Below are positions 1-5,149 of a stretch of DNA of 5,149 bases, in pieces. Position numbers and translations under genes: made by a program. Below the pieces are notes generated by a model. The model searched no databases and was not told the DNA's origin. It saw nothing but the letters and a program-made list of their open reading frames with translations. How positions within the stretch are numbered: the stretch's first letter is position 1; the number at the start of each line of letters is the position of its first letter. Where the stretch lies: positions 2,090 to 7,238 of the forward strand of contig DHLV01000272.1 of assembly GCA_002405445.1 (NCBI GenBank), written 5' to 3'. This DNA is from Flammeovirgaceae bacterium UBA4659. Lineage in GTDB: Bacteria > Bacteroidota > Bacteroidia > Cytophagales > Cyclobacteriaceae.

Positions 1-1
1 G

Positions 2-229
2 TGGGATGGTCTGATAAAAAATCTGACTGCCAAATCGCTGCTTGATAAGGTCAACCGCATCAGCCCAATGTTGGCCGAAGATGCAACATCCCGATACAGC
101 AGCTTCCTGGAAAAATTTCCACATGTTGCCAACCGCGTTCCCCTGTCGATGCTGGCGTCCTATCTGGGCATCACCCAGTCATCGCTCAGCAGAATCAGAA
201 AAAATTCCCGAAAGTCAGCTCCGGTATGA
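2..229 (+). CDS. Crp/Fnr-family transcriptional regulator, C-terminal part (5' end outside window)
   Basis: This is the last 75 codons of a gene entering from the left edge, read in frame from base 2 to the TGA at 227-229. The translation begins WDGLIKNLTAK and contains RYSSFLEKFPHVANRVPLS followed by MLASYLGITQSSLSRIRKN. The pattern 'R-Y-x-x-F-L-E-K-x-P-x-x-x-x-R-V-P-x-x-x-L-A-S-Y-L-G-I-T-x-x-x-L-S-R-I-R' is the signature of the C-terminal winged-helix region of Crp/Fnr-type regulators found in Bacteroidota. The LASYLGITQSSLSRIR part is the helix-turn-helix, with its recognition helix near SSLSRIR. The N-terminal cyclic-nucleotide-binding-like sensor domain lies outside the window, so neither ligand nor target can be named. 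The gene ends 180 bases before the esterase on the same strand. The family call is firm for such a short piece; the function is open. Confidence 0.82.
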   Translation, partial: WDGLIKNLTAKSLLDKVNRISPMLAEDATSRYSSFLEKFPHVANRVPLSMLASYLGITQSSLSRIRKNSRKSAPV

Positions 230-335
230 GTAATTGCCGGTTAAGCCCTGGCGAAACCTTGTTATGCGTGGCGGATAATTGCCCCTAGTTGATGATGGTT
301 GCGATTCGAATACATTTTTGAGATTGCCTCGGAGC

Positions 336-366
336 GCCATTTTTTGCCAAATGGCAAATAGTGCCA
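336..366. promoter_or_regulatory. Cluster of overlapping inverted repeats upstream of the esterase gene
   Basis: Three inverted repeats share the same GGCA core. GCCATTT (336-342) pairs with AAATGGC (349-355) around a 6-base loop. TTTGCC (343-348) pairs with GGCAAA (353-358) around AAAT. TGGCA (352-356) pairs with TGCCA (362-366). All are perfect within the arms. The cluster lies 44 bases before the esterase start codon, so it could be an operator for a dimeric regulator, for example the Crp/Fnr protein encoded just upstream, or a structured mRNA leader. No clear TAnnTTTG promoter is present in this gap; TACATTTTTG at 311-320 is only an approximate match. The repeats are seen directly; a regulatory role is inference. 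Confidence 0.35.
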
Positions 367-409
367 GTGGTGCAGCCGCTATTTTGCGTTCAAACGAAAA
401 ACCAGGTCA

Positions 410-1774
410 ATGAGGAATTTCTGTCTTTCATTTTTTCTTTGCGTTGGTGCTGGCAATGTGGTTGCTCAGGTGGCAAGCGACAGTTGCACAATCAACCGTT
501 TCAAGCCCGGCCTAACTACGTTCGCGTTTAGCAGCGTAGATGCAGTGCCGATTACGTACGGAACTACTGCCACCCATGTGGGCAGGGTTTACAGCCCTAC
601 GGGTGACCCTACCAGTTGCAGGCCAGTGGTGATTTGGGCCCATGGCGGTGGCTTCTTTGCGGGCAGCTATCTCGAACAAAAAACCACTGACATGATGCGC
701 CAGCTGGCTCGCAAAGGATACGTGGCCATTGCCATTGCCTATCGACTCTGGCCGACATCGCCAGCCAACACGCAACAATTTCAGGAAGCATTGATACGCG
801 GGGTGCAGGACATGAAGGCGGCAATTCGGTTTGTGAAAGCCAACGCGAACGCCCTTCGAATTGATACCTCTCAGGTTTTTGTCGGGGGTTCATCAGCAGG
901 CGCCATCATTGCCAATCATACTACCTTCATGGGTGTGACTGAGGCCTTCCCCCTTGCACTCGCCAACCAGGGCGGCAACTATAACGTAACCACCCCAGCC
1001 GCAAACCTTTCATTCTCCGATAAAGTGGCGGGCTGCGTTACACAGGCCGGGGCCATCTGGAACCTCAGCTTCTTAGATGGAGAAACAACGCCATGGGGTG
1101 CCGTACACAACACCACCGATGCCACCGTGCCGCACAGCACAGGCGGGGGCAGTCTGCAGATTTTTAACCGGCTACAGGCCATCGGCACAAAGTCGTTCTT
1201 GCATCTCACAAATAGTCCCAACCTGCACACACCATTTCCCGGCACGCCCGTGGCAGCGTATGTGGATACTTTCAATCTGCAATCATACAAGCAACTTTAC
1301 GCAATGCTCAAACACAACGGGCAGGCTACCATCACGGTAAGCGGAAACAGTTTCACCGCTCAACCTGCCGGTACATCGTATCAGTGGTATCTGAACAATA
1401 CACCCATCAGCGGGGCAACCGCGCAAAACTATACGCCCACGGCCAACGGCAAATACAAAGTGAGAATACAAAACTGCAACAATTGCTTTTCAACATCTCC
1501 CGAGATCGAAAACATCACCACAGGTAACCATGAGACAGCACCCAATGCTTTCAACATTTTTCCAAATCCTTCCAGCGGAATAGTCACCCTCCAACTTTTG
1601 GCCAGCGAGGCTGCTGAGCTAAACTTATTCAATGCGTTGGGTGAAAATATTCTCACCAAAGTAATCAGGGAAGGTATGCAAGAAGTTGATCTGTCGGATA
1701 AGCCCAAAGGGGTGTATCACTATCGTGTGGTGGGTGCTCGGGTACGTCAATCCGGTAAGGTCATCATTTACTAA
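410..1774 (+). CDS. Secreted alpha/beta-hydrolase (carboxylesterase type) with Ig-like module and T9SS sorting domain
   Basis: This 454-residue protein is predicted to be an exported esterase. Residues 1-19 form a Sec signal peptide (hydrophobic run CLSFFLCVGAG, cleavage likely after VVA). The hydrolase domain spans roughly residues 30-303. It has an oxyanion-hole HGGG at 78-81 and a nucleophile elbow GSSAG at 160-164 with Ser162. The likely acid is Asp237 in HNTTDATVPH, a variant of the usual HGTADxxVP, and the likely base is His273 in NLHTPF. Residues 306-370 resemble an Ig-like repeat (SYQWYLNNTPISGATAQNYT). Residues 380-454 are a T9SS type A sorting domain with FPNPSSG near the start and SGKVIIY at the end. 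Proteins with such tails cross the outer membrane through the type IX system, and the tail is removed during release or anchoring. The fold resembles HSL-like and feruloyl/acetyl-xylan esterases, but the substrate cannot be told. The ATG at 410 is chosen because it directly precedes the signal peptide; only a weak AGG lies upstream. It stands alone, with non-coding gaps on both sides. Confidence 0.85.
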   Translation: MRNFCLSFFLCVGAGNVVAQVASDSCTINRFKPGLTTFAFSSVDAVPITYGTTATHVGRVYSPTGDPTSCRPVVIWAHGGGFFAGSYLEQKTTDMMRQLARKGYVAIAIAYRLWPTSPANTQQFQEALIRGVQDMKAAIRFVKANANALRIDTSQVFVGGSSAGAIIANHTTFMGVTEAFPLALANQGGNYNVTTPAANLSFSDKVAGCVTQAGAIWNLSFLDGETTPWGAVHNTTDATVPHSTGGGSLQIFNRLQAIGTKSFLHLTNSPNLHTPFPGTPVAAYVDTFNLQSYKQLYAMLKHNGQATITVSGNSFTAQPAGTSYQWYLNNTPISGATAQNYTPTANGKYKVRIQNCNNCFSTSPEIENITTGNHETAPNAFNIFPNPSSGIVTLQLLASEAAELNLFNALGENILTKVIREGMQEVDLSDKPKGVYHYRVVGARVRQSGKVIIY

Positions 1775-1809
1775 AAGTCGTCTCAGAAAAACATTTTATT
1801 GTCGGGCTG

Positions 1810-1830
1810 GTAGCGTTGCAGCGCAACTAC
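1810..1830 (+). other. Small stem-loop after the esterase gene, possible weak terminator
   Basis: GTTGC (1815-1819) and GCAAC (1823-1827) pair around the loop AGC. The stem extends by GTA (1810-1812) with TAC (1828-1830) across a two-base bulge. It lies 36 bases after the esterase stop codon, where a terminator would be expected. No T-run follows it, so it is not a standard intrinsic terminator and may have no function. Confidence 0.25.
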
Positions 1831-1893
1831 TCAGGTTAATTGAGCACCGCAGCTTGTAAAAAGATGTTGTGTAAAAACAGAACGAAATACCGG

Positions 1894-1943
1894 ATCGCCT
1901 TCCGTGGGAGGCGATGCTTGCCATAGCATGTCGTATCGCTCCC
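1894..1943 (+). promoter_or_regulatory. Alternative-pairing stem-loops in the menD leader (candidate attenuator-like element)
   Basis: ATCGCCT (1894-1900) pairs perfectly with AGGCGAT (1909-1915) around an 8-base loop. The same right arm, extended to GGGAGGCGAT (1906-1915), can instead pair with ATCGCTCCC (1935-1943), giving nine base pairs with one bulged G. The two structures exclude each other, which is the layout of attenuators and some leader switches. The element ends 88 bases before the proposed menD start. No T-run follows either stem, no recognisable riboswitch class was identified and no leader peptide was found. A direct repeat CCTTACA at 1942-1948 and 1958-1964 lies beside it. The pairings are seen; the regulatory role is speculative. 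Confidence 0.25.
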
Positions 1944-2031
1944 TTACAGGAGACATACCTTACAAAAAGTTTGAGATATCACAAATTTCAATCTTGAATA
2001 CCCGTCCAAAAATTGGGGGGTATGATAAGGT

Positions 2032-3828
2032 TTGAGCAACGCCCGCAATGATTCTCAAAAATCCAACGTCATTGCTTACCTTTGCCCCGCCAAAAACGTA
2101 TTCATTCTGAGCCGCCTGCAACCCATTTACAACATTGCCGAAATCTGTGCTCAGCAGGGCCTTTCCCATGCAGTGCTGTGCCCGGGTTCGCGGTGTGCGC
2201 CCCTCACGCTTGCATTTACCTCGCACCCCAAAATCACCTGCCGCACGCTGAGCGATGAACGCAGTGCAGCCTTTGTGGCGCTGGGCATGGCCCAACAAAC
2301 CAAATTGCCCACCGTGCTGGTGTGTACCTCGGGGTCTGCCGTCTATAACTTTGCACCCGCAGTGGCCGAAGCATTTTTTCAGCAAATTCCGTTGTTGGTG
2401 CTGACAGCCGATCGGCCAAGCGAGTGGATTGACCAATGGGATGGCCAAACTATCCGCCAGCAAAACATTTTCGGCAGACACGTAAAAGCATCTTTTCAAC
2501 TACCCGAAGACTATACCCACCCTGACGCGGTGTGGCACATCAACCGAACCACCAACGAAGCCATTCTGCAGGCGCTGCGTTTTCCCGCAGGGCCCGTGCA
2601 CATCAATGTGCCGTTGCGCGAGCCGCTCTATCCTGCCGAAGGCGAAAAGATCACGTTTGCCGATGTACGGATAATCAAAGAGGAAAAGCCTGCCCTTACC
2701 CTTGCGGCAGCGACCCAACTTGAAATGAGCCGGCAGTTGCAAAAGTATGCACACGTGATGGTGATGGCTGGGCAGCAAGATCACCAACCTGATGTAGCAA
2801 AAGCTGTTTTCCATTTCTGCAAAGCGCACCACGCCACACTGGTGGGCGATGTGCTTTCCAATTTGCACGGAAACGAAAATACCATCCGCCATGCAGATGT
2901 TTTTTTGCCCCACTGCGGTGAAAACATCCGACAATCACTTGCACCTGAGTTGCTGATCACCTTTGGAAAATCAATCATCTCGAAAAATACCAAGCTTTTT
3001 TTGCGCCACAACCAACCGGCAGAACACTGGCATGTGGTGTCATTCGGAGAGGTCCCTGATACCTTTCAATCACTTACGCGTGTCGTTCACGCAGATCCAA
3101 AATCCTTTTTTGAGGCACTTGCCCATCAAAAGATTGAAGCCTTTACCGCGCAAAAAAAAGAAAACTACACCCGGCTGTGGCAGACAGAAGAAGACCGAAC
3201 ACAACGGTCGGCTGTGCATTTTTTTGATGGATCGTTCAATGAGTTTCAGTTGATCAAACAAGTGGTGGACGCGCTGCCCGCCCGTTGCAACCTCCATTTG
3301 GCCAATAGCATGGCCGTGCGCTACGCCAACGTGATCGGACTGGGCAGCCACCAACATGGAGTACACGTTTTTGCCAACCGCGGCACCAGCGGAATTGACG
3401 GCTGCACCAGCACTGCCGTGGGGCACTCGCTCACCAGCGATATCCCCAACATTCTGATCACGGGCGACCTTGCATTCTTTTATGACCGCAACGCCTTTTG
3501 GCACAACTATGCACTGCCCAACCTGCGCGTGGTGCTAGTGAATAACCACGGAGGCATTATCTTCAACATGATCGATGGACCGACCCATCTGGAACAATCA
3601 AGAGAATACTTTGTTACACAACAGAAGTTGACCGCAAAACAACTGGCGCAAGAGTTTGGCATCGGTTACTTCGTGTTAGACTCGCCAAAGAAAATAAGAA
3701 ACAATATCAGGGATTTTTTCGAGTTTGACGGCAAAACAAAAATCCTCGAAATCACAAGCGACCAAACGGTGGCGCGCGAAGCTTTTGACCAATACAAATC
3801 GATAATCAAAAAAGGATATGCAACTTAA
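2032..3828 (+). CDS. menD: MenD, 2-succinyl-5-enolpyruvyl-6-hydroxy-3-cyclohexene-1-carboxylate (SEPHCHC) synthase
   Basis: MenD is a cytoplasmic thiamine-diphosphate (ThDP) enzyme that joins isochorismate to the succinic semialdehyde unit derived from 2-oxoglutarate, releasing CO2. It is the first committed step of classical menaquinone synthesis. Family marks include [11 protein letters not shown] (29-39), [12 protein letters not shown] (51-62), DERSAAF (75-81) with the ThDP-activating Glu76, and [18 protein letters not shown] (98-115). Further along are [10 protein letters not shown] (125-134), DGQTIRQ (137-143), NRGTSGIDG (449-457) and the metal/ThDP stretch [10 protein letters not shown] (478-487) ending in NN (504-505). 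The three-domain layout is complete. The 598-residue length exceeds the roughly 556 of the E. coli enzyme, partly because the TTG start adds about 28 residues before the conserved core. That TTG at 2032 is the only standard start between the in-frame stop TAA (2026-2028) and the core, but it lacks a well-placed ribosome site, so the N-terminus is uncertain. The end overlaps menB by 11 bases. Confidence 0.95.
   Translation: MSNARNDSQKSNVIAYLCPAKNVFILSRLQPIYNIAEICAQQGLSHAVLCPGSRCAPLTLAFTSHPKITCRTLSDERSAAFVALGMAQQTKLPTVLVCTSGSAVYNFAPAVAEAFFQQIPLLVLTADRPSEWIDQWDGQTIRQQNIFGRHVKASFQLPEDYTHPDAVWHINRTTNEAILQALRFPAGPVHINVPLREPLYPAEGEKITFADVRIIKEEKPALTLAAATQLEMSRQLQKYAHVMVMAGQQDHQPDVAKAVFHFCKAHHATLVGDVLSNLHGNENTIRHADVFLPHCGENIRQSLAPELLITFGKSIISKNTKLFLRHNQPAEHWHVVSFGEVPDTFQSLTRVVHADPKSFFEALAHQKIEAFTAQKKENYTRLWQTEEDRTQRSAVHFFDGSFNEFQLIKQVVDALPARCNLHLANSMAVRYANVIGLGSHQHGVHVFANRGTSGIDGCTSTAVGHSLTSDIPNILITGDLAFFYDRNAFWHNYALPNLRVVLVNNHGGIIFNMIDGPTHLEQSREYFVTQQKLTAKQLAQEFGIGYFVLDSPKKIRNNIRDFFEFDGKTKILEITSDQTVAREAFDQYKSIIKKGYAT
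3811..3820 (+). promoter_or_regulatory. menB translation start inside the end of menD, with a purine-rich AAAGGA directly before the ATG
   Basis: AAAGGA (3811-3816) lies one base before the menB ATG (3818-3820), closer than an ideal Shine-Dalgarno spacing. The ATG is within the last codons of menD, whose stop TAA is at 3826-3828. This arrangement suggests that menB translation is coupled to menD, with ribosomes finishing menD restarting nearby. The start is supported because the normal MenB N-terminus ([12 protein letters not shown]) follows immediately. Confidence 0.45.
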
Positions 3829-4642
3829 ATACGACTGGAAAGAAATCAAGAAATACGAAGAGATTCTGTTTCACAAATACAACGGCATTGCCCGCATCAG
3901 CATCAACAGACCCCGGGTGCACAATGCTTTTACGCCCTTAACGGTGAAAGAGATGATTGATGCCATGAACATTTGCCGCGAAGACAACGAAGTGGGTGTA
4001 ATCATATTGACAGGCGAAGGGGGTAAAGCTTTTTGCAGCGGTGGCGACCAAAGTGTGCGCGGCCACGGTGGCTATGTAGGCAAAGACACAGTGCCGCGAT
4101 TAAACGTTCTCGATTTACAAAAACTCATCCGTTCCATATCAAAACCGGTGATTGCGGCCGTAGCAGGGTGGGCCATTGGCGGTGGGCACGTACTGCATGT
4201 GGTGTGTGACTTAACCATCGCGGCAGAAAACGCGCGCTTCGGACAAACCGGCCCCATGGTAGGCAGCTTCGATGGCGGCTTTGGCTCATCTTACCTCGCC
4301 CGCATCGTAGGACAAAAGAAAGCCCGCGAAATTTGGTACCTGTGCGACCAATACGATGCGAAAGAAGCATTAGACATGGGGCTGGTAAACAAAGTGGTGC
4401 CGTTGGAAAAGTTGGAAGAGACCTATGTGGAGTGGGCCAACAAAATTTTGAAGAAGAGCCCTTTGGCGATTCGTATGTTGAAATGCGCTTTCAATGCAGA
4501 ATTGGATGGCCAAGCCGGCATCCAAGAATTAGCGGGCAATGCCACGTTGTTGTATTACCTCAGCGATGAGGCCAAAGAAGGCAAGAATGCATTTTTGGAA
4601 AAACGCGAGCCTGATTTCTCAAAGTTCCCGAAGTTTCCTTAA
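3818..4642 (+). CDS. menB: MenB, 1,4-dihydroxy-2-naphthoyl-CoA synthase
   Basis: MenB is a cytoplasmic crotonase-fold enzyme that converts o-succinylbenzoyl-CoA to 1,4-dihydroxy-2-naphthoyl-CoA by an intramolecular Claisen condensation, forming the naphthoquinone ring of menaquinone. The 274 residues match the family length. Visible marks are [12 protein letters not shown] (21-32), FCSGGDQ (72-78) with oxyanion-hole glycines, [11 protein letters not shown] (117-127) with the second oxyanion glycine, and [14 protein letters not shown] (141-154). Ser150 and Asp152 correspond to E. coli Ser161 and Asp163, and Tyr247 in NATLLYYL to Tyr258. Gly145 occupies the place of E. coli Gly156. Known type I enzymes have glycine there and use bicarbonate as a catalytic base, whereas type II enzymes such as the mycobacterial one have aspartate. 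This protein is therefore inferred to be type I. The C-terminal REPDFSKFP is also typical. It forms an overlapping pair with menD; no terminator is visible after it. Confidence 0.97.
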   Translation: MQLKYDWKEIKKYEEILFHKYNGIARISINRPRVHNAFTPLTVKEMIDAMNICREDNEVGVIILTGEGGKAFCSGGDQSVRGHGGYVGKDTVPRLNVLDLQKLIRSISKPVIAAVAGWAIGGGHVLHVVCDLTIAAENARFGQTGPMVGSFDGGFGSSYLARIVGQKKAREIWYLCDQYDAKEALDMGLVNKVVPLEKLEETYVEWANKILKKSPLAIRMLKCAFNAELDGQAGIQELAGNATLLYYLSDEAKEGKNAFLEKREPDFSKFPKFP

Positions 4643-4646
4643 TCAA

Positions 4647-4674
4647 TTTGAACATTACTCACTTTGTAGGTTTG
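4647..4674 (+). promoter_or_regulatory. Bacteroidota-type promoter-like element before the PPC-domain gene
   Basis: TAGGTTTG (4667-4674) matches the Bacteroidota -7 consensus TAnnTTTG exactly, and a TTTG (4647-4650) lies 16 bases upstream in the -33 role. The spacer is a few bases shorter than usual. A start of transcription about 6 bases downstream of the -7 box would fall on or just inside the proposed ATG at 4678. The element would thus imply a leaderless mRNA or a later translation start, or it may be a chance match. Confidence 0.3.
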
Positions 4675-4677
4675 AAA

Positions 4678-5149
4678 ATGTATCTGCATCCGGGGCTGGT
4701 GCTATTACTTGTTTTAAACATGCAATCATTATTTTCGCAGGGTTTGAAATCAACATCTCAGTTTTACACCATTCGCCTGAAGCCGCACCAAGACCTGAAG
4801 GCAGAACTGACTTTATTTGCAAAACAACATCAGATGAAGGCTGCATTCATTGCCACTTGCGTGGGAAGTCTGGAGCAAATCAACATCCGTTATGCTAATC
4901 AGCGTAGCGGTACACAGCAGTTGGGGCATTTCGAAATCGTATCGCTGGTGGGTACCTTCAATGAAAATAGTGCGCACCTGCATCTTTCTGTTTCAGATTC
5001 AACCGGCAAAACGGTGGGCGGTCATTTGCTGGAGGGCAACATGATCTACACCACTGCAGAGGTTGTGATCGGAGAACTAGCTGACGTTGAGTTTGCAAGA
5101 GCTCTTGATGCAACTTACGGGTATAAGGAACTAAAAGTCAAGAAAAGAA
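4678..5149 (+). CDS. Exported PPC/DUF296-domain protein (3' end outside window)
   Basis: An open frame of 157 codons runs from ATG 4678 off the right edge without a stop. Residues 26-153 match the PPC (DUF296, 'plants and prokaryotes conserved') domain. Its marks are FYTIRLKPHQDLKAEL (29-44), KAAFIATCVGSLEQINIRYA (54-73), GHFEIVSLVGTF (83-94), HLHLSVSDSTGKTVGGHLLE (100-119), YTTAEVVIGEL (124-134) and GYKELKV (148-154). The histidines of HLH and GGH are conserved in the family and bind metal in some structures. The domain is practically complete, so few residues are likely missing. Residues 1-20 look like a signal peptide (GLVLLLVLNM, then SLFSQ), meaning export to the periplasm or beyond, unlike the DNA-binding plant relatives. 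The ATG gives an n-region without Lys or Arg; a TTG at 4672 would add a Lys, so the start is uncertain. It lies 35 bases after menB. The biochemical role of bacterial PPC proteins is not established, and none is claimed. Confidence 0.85.
   Translation, partial: MYLHPGLVLLLVLNMQSLFSQGLKSTSQFYTIRLKPHQDLKAELTLFAKQHQMKAAFIATCVGSLEQINIRYANQRSGTQQLGHFEIVSLVGTFNENSAHLHLSVSDSTGKTVGGHLLEGNMIYTTAEVVIGELADVEFARALDATYGYKELKVKKR

Noticed and set aside
42..233. Open frame of 63 codons near the left edge on the + strand
   Set aside because: It overlaps the frame encoding the Crp/Fnr C-terminal domain, which has clear family sequence; this frame has no recognisable motif.
380..386. TATTTTG before the esterase as a -7 promoter box
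   Set aside because: It is one base short of TAnnTTTG and has no suitably spaced -33 TTTG, so it is not strong enough to report.
2014..2030. GGGGGG run and AAGG before the menD TTG as ribosome binding sites
   Set aside because: The G-run is not a good anti-SD match and AAGG is only one base from the TTG; Bacteroidota often lack Shine-Dalgarno sites, so neither decides the start.
1960..2499. 179-codon open frame on the - strand over the menD start
   Set aside because: It is antisense to conserved MenD sequence, shows no family-like composition, and is explained by the codon bias of menD.
3070..3504. 144-codon open frame on the - strand inside menD
   Set aside because: It lies opposite conserved MenD motifs, has no motif of its own, and is a shadow frame.
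4539..4898. 119-codon + strand open frame bridging menB and the next gene
   Set aside because: It runs out of frame through the end of menB and the PPC-domain gene, both of which have strong family support in other frames.
4850..5044. 64-codon + strand open frame near the right edge
   Set aside because: It is out of frame with the PPC domain, whose conserved HLH and GGH motifs lie in this same stretch.
1..5149. A new defence, mobile or multi-gene system
   Set aside because: No transposase, integrase, nuclease, toxin-antitoxin pair, repeat array or unexplained conserved gene cluster is visible; the genes are a regulator, an esterase, two menaquinone genes and a PPC-domain protein.

Overview
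The window looks like an ordinary chromosomal segment from a member of the Bacteroidota, possibly a Cytophagales-type organism. The phylum call rests on three things: a type IX secretion (T9SS) C-terminal sorting domain on a predicted secreted esterase, a Crp/Fnr-type regulator tail of the kind common in this phylum, and a promoter-like TAnnTTTG element. The finer placement is a guess from the style of the MenD protein. No mobile element, CRISPR array, tRNA or rRNA gene was seen.

Layout, all on the + strand. (1) Bases 2-229 hold the last 75 codons of a Crp/Fnr-family transcription regulator, cut by the window edge. (2) Bases 230-409 are non-coding, with a cluster of overlapping inverted repeats. 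(3) Bases 410-1774 encode an exported alpha/beta-hydrolase (carboxylesterase type) carrying an Ig-like module and a T9SS sorting domain. (4) Bases 1775-2031 are non-coding and contain stem-loops, including two pairings that exclude each other, just before menD. (5) Bases 2032-3828 are menD and 3818-4642 are menB, overlapping by 11 bases and so almost certainly co-transcribed. (6) Bases 4678-5149 hold a PPC/DUF296-domain protein with a predicted signal peptide, truncated by the right edge.

MenD and MenB are two steps of the classical o-succinylbenzoate route to menaquinone: MenD makes SEPHCHC from isochorismate and 2-oxoglutarate, and MenB closes the naphthoquinone ring from o-succinylbenzoyl-CoA. 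The other men genes are not in view. The regulator and the esterase are separated from the men pair by sizeable gaps and need not be functionally linked to it. The PPC gene lies 35 bases after menB and could belong to the same transcript, although a promoter-like element also sits directly in front of it.

I see no convincing new multi-gene system. The points most worth a second look are the exported PPC-domain protein, the poorly defined MenD start, and the two non-coding regions with alternative hairpins.
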